Shown here piece by piece: positions 1 to 12,620 of a DNA stretch of 64,000 bases; position 1 is the first letter of the stretch; the number at the start of each line of letters is the position of its first letter. The stretch is from Corynebacterium suicordis DSM 45110 (GTDB lineage Bacteria; Actinomycetota; Actinomycetes; Mycobacteriales; Mycobacteriaceae). The DNA lies in NCBI RefSeq assembly GCF_015351405.1, contig NZ_JADKMY010000001.1, positions 930,001-994,000 of the forward strand, read 5' to 3'. Under the pieces are notes generated by a model. That model did no database searches, was not told the origin of the DNA, and saw only the letters and a list, made by a program, of their open reading frames with translations. The position numbers and the translations under genes were made by a program.

Positions 1-598
1 CTGCGTAGATGACTTCCGTGAGCCGAGAGGATGGGGGAGCCGCGGATACGTAGGTATAGGTGGACGGCCACGGAAATGCGAGTGACATCCCCGTGTGTCG
101 AGCGGGGTTCTTCACTGGCGTCAGGGCAACATCCATGCGTGATTCGAGCATTTGCTGCAACTCTTCGGGCGAGGGCTCACGGTTGGACTTGTGGAGGCCA
201 TACTTGGCCATCACTTCTTCGAGCTTGCCTACCGCCTGCTCAAGACTCACGGAAAAGCGGTGTTCGGGCAATTTCGCAAATGATTCGGCGTCAGTAATTG
301 GCTGTCGGTTCTCAGTGGTCGAAATATCGTAGACCACTGAGGTAGGCCCCTTGATCTGCGAGACTATGAGCGGCCGCGCCCCAGGCTGGGGCGTTCGCCC
401 AATGGCTTCCCAATCCTCCTTGCTAAGCGCAGCTGTGGCTCCAGGGTTTTGCACCAGAATTACCACGACGTTATAAAAACTCTGCGTGGCAAAAATGCAA
501 GCATTACTGACAAATTGGCGAAAAGAGTCTGCTTGTTGAGGATCGGTTGCTGAAGGTATTTCGTGGGAAAGGGTTTCGAATAGATGAGAGGAAGTCAT
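1..598 (-). CDS. ArdC-like N-terminal domain protein, 3' end outside window
   Basis: An open minus-strand frame runs from an ATG at 598, with AGGAG five bases upstream, to the window edge without a stop, so the C-terminus is missing. About 199 codons are visible. Roughly residues 40-95 carry the pattern YNVVVILVQNPGA..., W..IGR.P..GARPLIV and VYDIS.TE, which resembles the N-terminal ssDNA-binding domain of ArdC-type antirestriction proteins (typical form: LILAQNP.AT..., W..LGR.V..GE.GI.I, VFDVSQTE). The family link is my recognition by eye and the metallopeptidase half cannot be checked. Relatives occur on plasmids and in actinobacterial chromosomes, so mobility is not proven. Confidence 0.5.
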   Translation of the reverse strand, partial: MTSSHLFETLSHEIPSATDPQQADSFRQFVSNACIFATQSFYNVVVILVQNPGATAALSKEDWEAIGRTPQPGARPLIVSQIKGPTSVVYDISTTENRQPITDAESFAKLPEHRFSVSLEQAVGKLEEVMAKYGLHKSNREPSPEELQQMLESRMDVALTPVKNPARHTGMSLAFPWPSTYTYVSAAPPSSRLTEVIYA

Positions 599-690
599 CG
601 TGTCTCCTAGATCGGCGGCAGGCTTATCCTAGAAGATGCTCAGGACAACCCCGCTCCCAAAAATCGAACGGCGTGACTAGCCTTGTGCGC

Positions 691-4359
<3,669 letters not shown>

Positions 4360-4445
4360 GAGTCCCCCGAGGACGTGATGGTGGTGAGGTGTTGAAGAAC
4401 AGAGTATTCAGGCACGAGACAGGGCTTGGAAATCCCATCTCAAAC

Positions 4446-4461
4446 TAGAACATGTGTTCGA
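4446..4461 (-). promoter_or_regulatory. LexA (SOS) box-like site 1
   Basis: The site reads TAGAACATGTGTTCGA, with GAAC at 4448-4451 and GTTC at 4456-4459. It matches the mycobacterial/corynebacterial SOS box TCGAAC-N4-GTTCGA at all but one position. It lies about 90 bp upstream of the HNH gene start. Confidence 0.65.
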
Positions 4462-4507
4462 TTATAGTGAAATAGAAAAGCTTGTCAAGAGCCAGCGGGA
4501 TACCGAT

Positions 4508-4523
4508 AAAAACATGTGTTCAC
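4508..4523 (-). promoter_or_regulatory. LexA (SOS) box-like site 2
   Basis: A second copy of the same 11-base core, AACATGTGTTC, lies 62 bp from site 1. One half-site is weakened (AAAC instead of GAAC) while GTTC is kept. A tandem arrangement upstream of one gene would fit cooperative repression, but this is inference. Confidence 0.45.
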
Positions 4524-4738
4524 CTGCCGTTATGAATGTGTCTCGCAACACAACAGGGGGCACGGGGTGCATCGCGAAAATATAACTACTGAGGTGGTGA
4601 TGAATCCGTGCCACCTGCAAAAACACAGAGCTGTTGATGAAATTATTTGGGGGACCGGGGTCGACGAACGAGGTCACTGGTTTTAGCGTGAATACCGTTC
4701 ACATGACACCAAAAGAAACCAAAACAAGGAGCACCACA

Positions 4739-4849
4739 ATGTTTCTCTTCCCAGACAACACTGCACACAACTACCTCTTCGGCGATGATGACGGACTGTT
4801 CATCGAGGCTGACAACACTGATCGCATCGCAGACGACATGCTTGTCTAA
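4739..4849 (+). CDS. small acidic ORF, 36 aa, unknown function
   Basis: An ATG at 4739 is preceded by AAGGAG with ideal spacing and opens a 36-codon frame encoding an acidic peptide (MFLFPDN... ending ...DDMLV) with about nine Asp/Glu residues. The frame could extend upstream to an ATG at 4634, but the ribosome site favours 4739. I do not recognise a family. It lies between the divergent HNH gene and the exonuclease gene, whose own promoter follows directly. The strong ribosome site is the main reason to believe it is translated. Confidence 0.45.
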   Translation: MFLFPDNTAHNYLFGDDDGLFIEADNTDRIADDMLV

Positions 4850-4883
4850 ACCCCCTGTCTGAGCCCCCTATAGAGTGGTGGGC

Positions 4884-5558
4884 ATGAACGGACATTTTGA
4901 TCCATCGCACATGCTCAGCTTCGATTTGGAGACCACGGGGGTGGACCCGCGCACGGCGAAGATCGTGACCAGCGCGGCGGTGACAATCAAGGGAAAGGAT
5001 CGGGATGATGTCGAGCTGCTGGCGGATCCGGGGATTGAGATCCCGGAGGCGGCCGCGAAGGTGCACAGCATCACCACGGAATATGCCCGCGAGCATGGCC
5101 GTCCGCACGATGATGTGCTGGCGGAAACCATCGAGCGGATCCGCAAAGGATGGGAAGAAGGGGCCACGCTGATCGTGTACAACGCCCCCTATGACCTCAG
5201 TGTTCTCCGCGCTCTGGAACCCAGTTTCACCGTTGATGGCCCAGTGTTTGACCCGCTGGTGGTGGATAAGGAAAAGCGGAAGATCCAAAAAGGCAAGCGC
5301 ACGCTGGAGGTAGTGGCTGCGCACTACAAAGTCCCGCTGGATAACGCGCATGAGGCCACTGCGGATGCTGTCGCCGCAGCCCGCATCGCGTGGAAGCTCA
5401 CCCGCGAGTACCCCGAGCTGCTGGAAATGACCTCCGATGAGCTGATGCTCGCGCAATCCACCTGGTACTACGAGGCGCAAGTTAGCTTGCAGGCATATTT
5501 CGAAAAGCAGGGTAAAAGTACTTCAGTAAATAACAGTTGGCCCATTGCGGAAGTCTGA
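4884..5558 (+). CDS. DEDDh 3'-5' exonuclease (DNA pol III epsilon-like)
   Basis: The 224-residue protein carries the three Exo motifs of the DnaQ/RNase T superfamily: FDLETTG at residues 13-19, YNAPYDLSVL near residue 100, and a C-terminal H-EATADA motif supplying the catalytic His and Asp. It should hydrolyse DNA or RNA from the 3' end in repair or proofreading; it is too short to include other polymerase functions. A TAGAGT -10 box at 4871-4876 ends seven bases before the ATG at 4884, so a leaderless transcript is likely and this start is preferred over the GTG codons just upstream. Confidence 0.85.
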   Translation: MNGHFDPSHMLSFDLETTGVDPRTAKIVTSAAVTIKGKDRDDVELLADPGIEIPEAAAKVHSITTEYAREHGRPHDDVLAETIERIRKGWEEGATLIVYNAPYDLSVLRALEPSFTVDGPVFDPLVVDKEKRKIQKGKRTLEVVAAHYKVPLDNAHEATADAVAAARIAWKLTREYPELLEMTSDELMLAQSTWYYEAQVSLQAYFEKQGKSTSVNNSWPIAEV

Positions 5559-5682
5559 TTGTTCCAGCTCCCGCCTGCGCATTTTCTTTGACAACCGGGA
5601 CAGTTCCCAGGCGTTTTGTTATCCGAGACACACAAGAGCACAATTCTTGCAGCATTAACCCCTCGAGAATTGGAAACCCCTC

Positions 5683-7011
5683 ATGTCTCAATCGGCACCC
5701 GCCTCCACCAAGAAAGCGAAAAAGGATAGGACACACTGGCTCTACATTGCAGTGATTATTGCTGTAGTAGCAGGTGTTGTCCTAGGGCTGGTCTCCCCAG
5801 AGTTCGCCAAGGGCCTTAAACCCCTGGGCACGGCATTTGTCAGCTTGATCAAGATGATTGTCCCTCCGGTGATCTTCTGCACCATTGTGTTGGGAATCGG
5901 TTCCGTGCGCGAGGCTGCGACCGTGGGCAAAGCCGGCAGCATCGCTCTGGTTTATTTCATCTCGATGTCGACGCTGGCTCTGGGCATCGGCCTGGTTGTC
6001 GGCAACCTGATCCAGCCGGGCGATGGCCTCAACCTGCACTCAGAACAGGGTGCAGTTCAGGACGCGCTTTCCAAGAACGAAGAGGCGCCACATGGCCTAT
6101 TTGGATTTATCCAGTCGATCATTCCAGATACCTTTTTCTCCGCTCTGACCAGCGGATCGGTTCTGCAGACCTTGCTCATTGCCCTATTGGTGGGCTTCGC
6201 GCTGCAGTCCATGGGTCCATCCGGGGAGCCCATTTTGGATCTGGTGGGGCACTTGCAAAAACTGGTGTTCAAAATCCTGGGATGGATTCTGTGGCTGGCT
6301 CCCATCGGCGCATTCGGAGCCATGGCAGCGGTGGTGGGTGCAACAGGCATTAACGCAGTTGTGCAGCTAGGCATGTTGATGCTGGGGTTCTATCTCACCT
6401 GCGTGATCTTCATTTTCGGGGTGCTGGGATTAATTCTGCGGGTATTCACCGGATTTAATATTTTCAAACTGGTTAAGTACTTGGGCCGGGAATTTCTGCT
6501 GATTTTCGCCACGTCCTCTTCTGAATCCGCATTGCCAAACCTCATGCGGAAGATGGAACACATCGGGGTTGATAAATCCACGGTTGGCATCGTGGTGCCC
6601 ACCGGATATTCCTTTAACTTGGACGGCACGGCGATTTATCTGACGATGGCATCAATTTTTGTGGCGGATGCAATGGGCAAGCCCATGAACATCGGGGAGC
6701 AGATTTCCCTCCTCATCTTCATGATCATTGCCTCCAAGGGTGCCGCGGGTGTTACCGGTGCAGGCATCGCTACGTTGGCTGCTGGAATCCAATCGCACCG
6801 GCCGGATCTGCTGGATGGGGTGGGCATCATTGTCGGCATTGACCGGTTCATGTCAGAGGCTCGTGCACTCACCAATTTCGCCGGAAACTCCGTGGCGACT
6901 CTGTTGGTCGGCACGTGGACAAGGACCATCGACAAGGATCAGGTCCATCGCGTTCTCGATGGTAAGGATCCCTTCGTAGAGGTCGCCGAGAACGCGGGCG
7001 CATCCACGTAG
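5683..7011 (+). CDS. dctA: dicarboxylate/amino acid:cation symporter (DctA/GltP family)
   Basis: A 442-residue secondary transporter of the DAACS (SDF) family with about eight membrane segments and two re-entrant loops. Diagnostic features are the serine-rich TSSSESALP motif near residue 280 and the following GYSFNLDGTAIY motif that binds substrate and cation. In corynebacteria such carriers import succinate, fumarate and malate with protons or sodium, and the close GltP/GltT branch imports glutamate, so the exact substrate remains inferred. A TTGACA at 5588-5593 could be a -35 element, but a matching -10 is not clear. It is followed closely by ilvA, which seems to have its own promoter. Confidence 0.82.
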   Translation: MSQSAPASTKKAKKDRTHWLYIAVIIAVVAGVVLGLVSPEFAKGLKPLGTAFVSLIKMIVPPVIFCTIVLGIGSVREAATVGKAGSIALVYFISMSTLALGIGLVVGNLIQPGDGLNLHSEQGAVQDALSKNEEAPHGLFGFIQSIIPDTFFSALTSGSVLQTLLIALLVGFALQSMGPSGEPILDLVGHLQKLVFKILGWILWLAPIGAFGAMAAVVGATGINAVVQLGMLMLGFYLTCVIFIFGVLGLILRVFTGFNIFKLVKYLGREFLLIFATSSSESALPNLMRKMEHIGVDKSTVGIVVPTGYSFNLDGTAIYLTMASIFVADAMGKPMNIGEQISLLIFMIIASKGAAGVTGAGIATLAAGIQSHRPDLLDGVGIIVGIDRFMSEARALTNFAGNSVATLLVGTWTRTIDKDQVHRVLDGKDPFVEVAENAGAST

Positions 7012-7026
7012 CTAAGATTGTCTTCC

Positions 7027-8532
7027 ATGGTGAAAACAGGCGGAGACTACTTGAAGAGCATCGTGGCCGCGCCGGTGTACCGCGTGGCCAAGCACACCCC
7101 ACTGGAAAGCATGGATGCGCTGTCTATTCGCACGCGCAATACCGTGCTGATTAAGCGGGAAGATCTGCAGACGGTGCACAGCTTCAAGATCCGCGGGGCA
7201 TTCAACCGCATGGCGCAGCTCACGCCGGAGGAGAAGCGTCGGGGAGTGGTGGCCGCGTCGGCGGGCAACCACGCCCAAGGAGTGGCGCTTTCCGGCCGCG
7301 AGCTGGGAATTCACGCGCTGATCGTGATGCCCGTGACCACCCCGAGCATCAAGATCAACGCGGTGCAGGGGTTCGGCGGCGAGGTGTTGCTGCATGGATC
7401 TAACTTCGACGAAGCCAAGGCCAAGGCCATGGAACTCAGCGAGCGCGACGGCTTGATCTGGGTGGCGCCCTTCGATGACGAGGAAGTCATCGCTGGTCAG
7501 GGCACCATCGGCTTAGAGCTTTTCCAGGATCGTCCGGATTTGGATAAGGTCTTCGTGCCAGTCGGCGGCGGCGGGCTGGCGGCCGGCGTGGCGGTTTTGC
7601 TCAAGCAGCTGCGCCCAGAGATCCAGGTCATCGGCGTGGAACCCGTGGAGTCCGCCTGCCTGAGCGCGGCCTTGGAGGCGGGGGAGCCCGTCACGCTGGA
7701 TCGCGTGAGCCTGTTCGCGGAGGGCGTGGCGGTGCGCCAGGTAGGTGAGGAATCCTTCCGTTTGTGCCGGGAATATCTCGACGCCGTGGTGACCGTCACC
7801 TCAGATGAGATCAGTGCCGCGATCAAGGATATTTTCGACGACACCCGGGCCATCGCCGAACCAGCAGGTGCTGTGGCTGTGGCTGGTCTCAAGCGCTACG
7901 TGCATGATCACGGCACCGAGAACGAGAACCTCGCGGCGATCCTCTCCGGTGCGAATATGAACTTCCACTCACTGCGCTATGTTTCGGAACGCGCAGAACT
8001 GGGTGAGGGCACGGAGGGAATCTTCGGCGTCACCATCCCGGAGGAGCAGGGTGCGTTCCTGAAGTTCAGCAAGATCCTGGGGGGCAGGGCAGTCACGGAG
8101 TTCAATTACCGGCTGGGCTCCCGCAAGACCGCGCGCATCTTCGTGGGCGTGCAGGGCGGGAACCGGCAGGCAATCGTGGAGGATCTGGAAGCCAATGGTT
8201 ATGGCGTGGTGGATCTCTCCGCAGACGAGATGGCCAAGCAGCACGTGCGCTACATGATCGGCGGGCAGCCGCCGGTCGAGGTCTCAGAAAACACCCTGAG
8301 CTTTGAATTCCCCGAGCACCCAGGCGCGCTTCAGCACTTCCTGGAAATCCTGGGTACCCGCTGGAACATCACAGCGTTCCACTACCGCAGCTTCGGCATG
8401 GATTATGGCCGCATCCTCGCGGCGTTTGAAAACGTGGAAGGCAACGCGGAGTTCCAGGAACACCTGGAGCAGCTGGGATACCCCTACCGGGATGTCACCG
8501 ATTCTCCCGCGTACCAGTTCTTCCTGCGCTAG
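7027..8532 (+). CDS. ilvA: threonine ammonia-lyase, biosynthetic
   Basis: Converts threonine to 2-oxobutanoate, the first committed step to isoleucine, using pyridoxal phosphate. The PLP lysine lies in HSFKIRGAFN near residue 60, and the glycine-rich phosphate site is VPVGGGGLAAG. At 501 residues it carries two ACT-like regulatory segments in its C-terminal third (starting FGVTIPEEQGAF and LSFEFPEHPGAL), like the E. coli enzyme and longer than the C. glutamicum enzyme as I recall it. A TAAGAT box ends eight bases before the ATG at 7027, supporting a leaderless start over the in-frame TTG at 7018. Confidence 0.93.
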   Translation: MVKTGGDYLKSIVAAPVYRVAKHTPLESMDALSIRTRNTVLIKREDLQTVHSFKIRGAFNRMAQLTPEEKRRGVVAASAGNHAQGVALSGRELGIHALIVMPVTTPSIKINAVQGFGGEVLLHGSNFDEAKAKAMELSERDGLIWVAPFDDEEVIAGQGTIGLELFQDRPDLDKVFVPVGGGGLAAGVAVLLKQLRPEIQVIGVEPVESACLSAALEAGEPVTLDRVSLFAEGVAVRQVGEESFRLCREYLDAVVTVTSDEISAAIKDIFDDTRAIAEPAGAVAVAGLKRYVHDHGTENENLAAILSGANMNFHSLRYVSERAELGEGTEGIFGVTIPEEQGAFLKFSKILGGRAVTEFNYRLGSRKTARIFVGVQGGNRQAIVEDLEANGYGVVDLSADEMAKQHVRYMIGGQPPVEVSENTLSFEFPEHPGALQHFLEILGTRWNITAFHYRSFGMDYGRILAAFENVEGNAEFQEHLEQLGYPYRDVTDSPAYQFFLR

Positions 8533-8536
8533 TGCG

Positions 8537-9217
8537 CTAGTTGAAGAAAGCGCCCACGATGATGCTCAGCTGCTCCAGGCTCTCCAGTTCGGACAGCAGA
8601 AAGTCCGGGCCGCCGGGGCGACCGATCACCAGCAGCAAATTTGTGCCCTTGATGGGCGTGGCGGCCAGAGATGAGTCCATGACCGTCCAGTTTTCCGGGA
8701 TCCAATCCTCGGCTTCCGGATTGAGCACGCGCGTCTCGGTCACGGGTGCGTACTCCAGCACTCGTCCGTTATCTGCCGGTGCCGCACTAGAGGCGGCCAC
8801 GCGAGTGGTGGAAGGCTCACTGCGCAGCACGATTGCCCAGCCCGCAGTCATGGAAGTAGGCAAACTCTCCATCAGGAGGGCGAGTGCTTGATCGATATTG
8901 TGGCGTCGAGAAGCAACGGCAGCGAGCATCTGCACCTGACCGCGTCGATCCACCGTTCCCGAGTACGGACGGATGGAATCCACGTACACACCGGGCAGCT
9001 CCTGAGACGCGGTGATGAGAGCATCGGGGAGGAGGCGGCTGGGCAGCTGAACGACGATGTCATCCACTACCACGCCGTCCTCATCGTGGCCCACGATATC
9101 CACGCCCACGATATTGGCGCCCACATTGCCCAAAGCCACAGCGAGAAGCCCGAGAGAACCGGGGCCATCGGGCATACGGACGCGCATGAGGTAAGACATG
9201 CCTTCGAGCATAGTCAT
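8537..9217 (-). CDS. ACT domain-containing protein, probable amino-acid sensor
   Basis: The 226-residue product begins with an ACT domain (YLMRVRMPDGPGSLGLLAVALGNVGANI), a fold that binds amino acids in regulatory proteins. A second, less regular region follows, including GWAIVLRSEP and LLLVIGRPGGPDF. No catalytic domain is present. It lies tail to tail with ilvA and diverges from gatC, with only about 50 bp between the two starts. I place the start at the ATG at 9217; the frame is open upstream to 9343 and an ATG at 9199 (MSYLMRV) is also plausible. Its partner is unknown. Confidence 0.7.
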   Translation of the reverse strand: MTMLEGMSYLMRVRMPDGPGSLGLLAVALGNVGANIVGVDIVGHDEDGVVVDDIVVQLPSRLLPDALITASQELPGVYVDSIRPYSGTVDRRGQVQMLAAVASRRHNIDQALALLMESLPTSMTAGWAIVLRSEPSTTRVAASSAAPADNGRVLEYAPVTETRVLNPEAEDWIPENWTVMDSSLAATPIKGTNLLLVIGRPGGPDFLLSELESLEQLSIIVGAFFN

Positions 9218-9266
9218 GCCACCCCGTAATGCTGCACCCCGCCGGACTATCGCTAGACTAATCCCC

Positions 9267-9557
9267 ATGTCTGAGATTTCGCGCGATGACGTAGCACACT
9301 TGGCTCGCTTGGCCCGCCTGAGCTTGAGCGAGGAAGAACTCAACGAATATGCCGCCCAGATCGACGGGATCGTGGATCACGTGGCGGCAATCGGTGAAGT
9401 AGATACCGCCAACGTGGAGCCATTGAGCCACCCCACCCAGAACACCGTGATGCGCGAGGACGTGGTGATTCCCACCCTCACCGCCGAGCAAGCCCTGGAT
9501 CAGGCGCCTGCTCAGGACAAGCAGCGTTTCCAGGTTCCCCAGATTCTCGCCGACTAA
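9267..9557 (+). CDS. gatC: Asp/Glu-tRNA(Asn/Gln) amidotransferase subunit C
   Basis: A 96-residue GatC that stabilises the GatA-GatB complex, which amidates misacylated Glu-tRNA(Gln) or Asp-tRNA(Asn). The signature ISRDDVAHLARLARLSLSEEE at the N-terminus and a V.PLSHP... motif after residue 45 are typical. A TAGACT -10 box at 9254-9259 is followed by exactly seven bases and the ATG at 9267, so translation is probably leaderless. gatA follows 15 bp downstream with its own ribosome site, forming a gatC-gatA operon. Confidence 0.95.
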   Translation: MSEISRDDVAHLARLARLSLSEEELNEYAAQIDGIVDHVAAIGEVDTANVEPLSHPTQNTVMREDVVIPTLTAEQALDQAPAQDKQRFQVPQILAD

Positions 9558-9572
9558 CTAAGGAGTTTTTCC

Positions 9573-11069
9573 ATGAATTCACAATATGTAGTTGGCGCGC
9601 GCGATGACGCGAATTTCACCACGTGGACCGCTGCTGATCTGGCCACCAAGATCCACGCTGGCGAGATCAGCTCCGTGGAGGTCACCCAGGCCCACCTGAA
9701 CCGCATCGGCGAGATCGATGGTGACATCAACGCGTTCCTGCACGTCGGTGCCGATGAGGCGCTGGCTGCGGCTTCTTCTGTTGACGACGCCATCTCTGCC
9801 GGAGAGACTCCCACCAGCCCTTTGGCTGGAGTGCCGCTGGCGCTCAAGGATGTCTTCACCACCACTGATGCGCCCACCACCTGCGGTTCCAAGATGCTCG
9901 AGGGCTACATGAGCCCATACGACGCCACCCTGACCGTGGCACTGCGCGCCGCCGGTATCCCCATTCTGGGCAAGACCAACATGGACGAGTTCGCGATGGG
10001 TTCCTCCACCGAGAACTCCGCCTACGGTCCCACCAAGAACCCTTATGACTTGGACCGCACCCCGGGCGGCTCCGGCGGTGGCTCCTCCGCAGCGCTAGCC
10101 GCAGGCATGGCTCCGCTGGCCATCGGCACGGACACCGGCGGATCCATCCGCCAGCCCGCAGCGCTGACCAACACCGTTGGCGTGAAGCCCACCTACGGCA
10201 CCGTCTCCCGCTATGGTCTCGTGGCCTGCGCATCCTCCCTGGATCAGGGTGGCCCGACTGCCCGCACGGTGCTGGATACCGCGCTGCTGCACTCGGTGAT
10301 CGCTGGGCACGACATGAACGATTCCACCTCCTCGCCCCAGGAAATCCCCGACGTGGTCGGCGCCGCCAAGCAGGGCGCCAATGGTGACCTCAAGGGCGTG
10401 AAGCTGGGCGTGGTCAAGCAATTCCAGCGCAGCGAGGGCATTCAACCTGGCGTGCTGGAGGCCTACAACAAGAACCTCGAACAGCTGCAGGCTCAGGGCG
10501 CGGAGCTGGTGGAAGTGGATTGCCCCAACTTCGATCACGCGCTGAACGCCTACTACCTCATCCTGCCGTGTGAGGTCAGCTCCAACCTGGCCCGTTTCGA
10601 TGGCATGCGCTACGGCAAGCGCGTGGGCGATGACGGCACCCACTCCGCAGATGAAGTGATGAGCCTGACCCGCGCGCAGGGCTTCGGCCCCGAGGTGAAG
10701 CGCCGCATCATGCTGGGTACCTACGCGCTCTCCGTTGGTTATTACGACGCCTACTACCTCCAAGCACAGCGTGTCCGTAACCTCATCGCGCAGGACTTCA
10801 AGCGCGCGTTCGAGCAGGTGGAGGCCATCGTGGCTCCGACCACCCCGTCCACCGCGTTCAAGTTGGGCGAGAAGATCGATGACCCATTGGCGATGTACAT
10901 GTTCGACCTCTTCACCCTGCCGCTGAACTTGGCCGGCGTGTGCGGAATGTCCGTACCCGGTGGTTTCGCGGCAGACACGAACCTGCCCACCGGCCTGCAG
11001 ATCATGGGCCCAGCGCACGGCGATGATCGCCTGTACCGCGTGGGTGCAGCGTTCGAAGCTGGCCGCTAA
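9573..11069 (+). CDS. gatA: Asp/Glu-tRNA amidotransferase subunit A
   Basis: The 498-residue glutaminase subunit of GatCAB; it releases ammonia from glutamine for transfer to the tRNA-bound amino acid. The Ser-cisSer-Lys triad of amidases is visible: the Lys in [10 protein letters not shown] (about residue 92), the glycine/serine loop [14 protein letters not shown], and the nucleophile region [10 protein letters not shown] (about residues 188-197). AAGGAG precedes the ATG at 9573. A hypothetical gene begins two bases after its stop. GatB is encoded separately at 15 kb, as is usual in actinobacteria. Confidence 0.97.
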   Translation: MNSQYVVGARDDANFTTWTAADLATKIHAGEISSVEVTQAHLNRIGEIDGDINAFLHVGADEALAAASSVDDAISAGETPTSPLAGVPLALKDVFTTTDAPTTCGSKMLEGYMSPYDATLTVALRAAGIPILGKTNMDEFAMGSSTENSAYGPTKNPYDLDRTPGGSGGGSSAALAAGMAPLAIGTDTGGSIRQPAALTNTVGVKPTYGTVSRYGLVACASSLDQGGPTARTVLDTALLHSVIAGHDMNDSTSSPQEIPDVVGAAKQGANGDLKGVKLGVVKQFQRSEGIQPGVLEAYNKNLEQLQAQGAELVEVDCPNFDHALNAYYLILPCEVSSNLARFDGMRYGKRVGDDGTHSADEVMSLTRAQGFGPEVKRRIMLGTYALSVGYYDAYYLQAQRVRNLIAQDFKRAFEQVEAIVAPTTPSTAFKLGEKIDDPLAMYMFDLFTLPLNLAGVCGMSVPGGFAADTNLPTGLQIMGPAHGDDRLYRVGAAFEAGR

Positions 11070-11071
11070 GC

Positions 11072-11971
11072 ATGGAGTTCTGGCAGTGGTGGCAGGAGAC
11101 TGGCGCACAGCGCTGGGAACAGGCCATCCGCGAGAGAACGCCAGCCGATGACGCTCTTATTCAAGAGACGAACGAGCACGTGGATGGGATCGGCCCGAAT
11201 CTCGCATTCGAGTTCCACCCGGGCCGGAATACACCCTTTGGCTTGACCGTCACAGCGCAGGGCTATGCCGAGAACCGCGCGGTGGCCAGGCGTTGGCTGA
11301 ATGCCGCGCCAGCTTCCGATATCTGGGAGTTCTACGATCTGCGCCAACCCACCCCGGGATTCTCCATCTCCCTGGGGGAGGCCACCGTGAGCACCGATGA
11401 CCTGCGCTTCCGGCTCAATCCGGGGGATTCCGTGCTCAACGTGGATGTCTATCACCCGGGAATTACGGAGCCCAACCTCGGTTTTCTCCTGCTGGATAGC
11501 GCGTTCGGCGAACGCAACGTGGAGATGTGGTTCGGAGAGATCAACTTCGCCACCGAACCCGGCCCGGAGCTCACGGTAGCCGACGTGAACGCGGAAATAG
11601 CCCAGCTGGAAGCTCGTTTTCCCACCATGGGCGAGGGAACGTGGCGCTTGTATGAATCCAACCAGGGCGAAGAACACTACGTGGCCCGCGTTCGGCCCCC
11701 GCTCCACCCGTTGAGTGATCCTTTGAAGGAGATCCATGTGCGGGTGGAGATTGCTGGCGTCGAAGAAAAAAGCGCCGAGGAACTCTGGGACATAGAGGAT
11801 CGGCTGGAGGCCATCGAAGGCGCGCGCCTGGTGGCGGTGGAAACGCTGACCGGCGTGCGCACATTCCACCTGTATGCCGTGCGGGAATGCGTGGAACAGT
11901 TCGGCGCGTTCGGGCACGGCGAGGCAGTGGTGGATCCCGGATGGGTGCAGGTTTCGCACCTTCGCTTCTGA
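11072..11971 (+). CDS. hypothetical protein, DUF695-like C-terminal region
   Basis: A 299-residue soluble protein starting two bases after gatA's stop, so probably translated from the same mRNA. The C-terminal region (LWDIEDRLEAI...LVAVETLTGVRTFHLYAV) resembles DUF695, a small domain of unknown function; the N-terminal half (FEFHPGRNTPFGLTVTAQG) recalls the paired unknown domain seen with it. No signal peptide, membrane segment or catalytic motif is evident. The Nudix gene follows within 20 bp. Function unknown; the family call is from memory of the pattern. Confidence 0.55.
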   Translation: MEFWQWWQETGAQRWEQAIRERTPADDALIQETNEHVDGIGPNLAFEFHPGRNTPFGLTVTAQGYAENRAVARRWLNAAPASDIWEFYDLRQPTPGFSISLGEATVSTDDLRFRLNPGDSVLNVDVYHPGITEPNLGFLLLDSAFGERNVEMWFGEINFATEPGPELTVADVNAEIAQLEARFPTMGEGTWRLYESNQGEEHYVARVRPPLHPLSDPLKEIHVRVEIAGVEEKSAEELWDIEDRLEAIEGARLVAVETLTGVRTFHLYAVRECVEQFGAFGHGEAVVDPGWVQVSHLRF

Positions 11972-11990
11972 TATCACTAAGGTGGCAGCC

Positions 11991-12620
11991 ATGGATTACC
12001 AAGGCGATGGCTGGGCAGTGATGGGCGACGGCACCCGTTTTTGGGGAGTTCTGGGGGCCGCCGGATTGTTTTTGGTCTCACCCGATGACTACGTATTGAT
12101 GCAGCTCCGCGCCGCGTGGACCAACCGTGGCGGCACGTGGGCTGTGCCGGGAGGAGCGCGCAATCCGGGGGAGACCGCGGTGGATGCAGCGCTGCGCGAG
12201 ACGTGGGAAGAGACCTGCGTGGAATCGGGGCACATCAAGGTGCTGGGGGAATGCGTCACTTCCGAGTTCCCGCTGTCGCACGTTCTGCGCCGCGAACCGC
12301 TCAACGAAGAGGCACTGTTGGAGCGCGTGGAGCACGGCGATGAGGTCTTCCACCCCGACCACGGTGGGCAGGGAATCATCGGCCTGGGTAATCGGGGCTG
12401 GTGGGAGATCAAGGATGAGAACTTCTCCGAAAAGTGGACGTACACTACCGTCATCGCCGAATGCGATGAGCAGTTGGCATTCACCGCGACCAGCGAGTCT
12501 TCGGACTTGGCCTGGCACCACATCGACAAGCTGGAGGAGCTCGATCTCCTCCCGGCATTTAAAGACGCGTTGCCAACCCTGCGGCAGGAGCTGAAGCGGT
12601 TGCGCGCTGCAGGAGACTAG
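11991..12620 (+). CDS. Nudix hydrolase
   Basis: The 209-residue protein contains a Nudix box near residue 55-75: GGARNPGETAVDAALRETWEE, matching G(5x)E(7x)REUxEE and so the magnesium site for hydrolysing nucleoside diphosphate-linked compounds. The PGGAR form and the following long insertion resemble ADP-ribose or broad-range Nudix enzymes, so the substrate cannot be stated. I start at the ATG at 11991, preceded by AAGGTGG. Its TAG stop overlaps by one base the GTG start of the MFS exporter. Confidence 0.85.
   Translation: MDYQGDGWAVMGDGTRFWGVLGAAGLFLVSPDDYVLMQLRAAWTNRGGTWAVPGGARNPGETAVDAALRETWEETCVESGHIKVLGECVTSEFPLSHVLRREPLNEEALLERVEHGDEVFHPDHGGQGIIGLGNRGWWEIKDENFSEKWTYTTVIAECDEQLAFTATSESSDLAWHHIDKLEELDLLPAFKDALPTLRQELKRLRAAGD

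Larger units (their letters stand above)
4360..4738. other. A+T-rich intergenic region between HNH gene and small ORF
   Basis: This 379-bp stretch holds no convincing gene. It contains the two SOS-box-like sites for the minus-strand HNH gene at 4446-4461 and 4508-4523. It is visibly richer in A+T than the flanking coding sequence. Confidence 0.6.

Noticed and set aside
10095-11108. 337-codon minus-strand frame
   Set aside because: Antisense shadow of gatA, His/Val/Gly-rich as expected from the reverse of G+C-rich codons.
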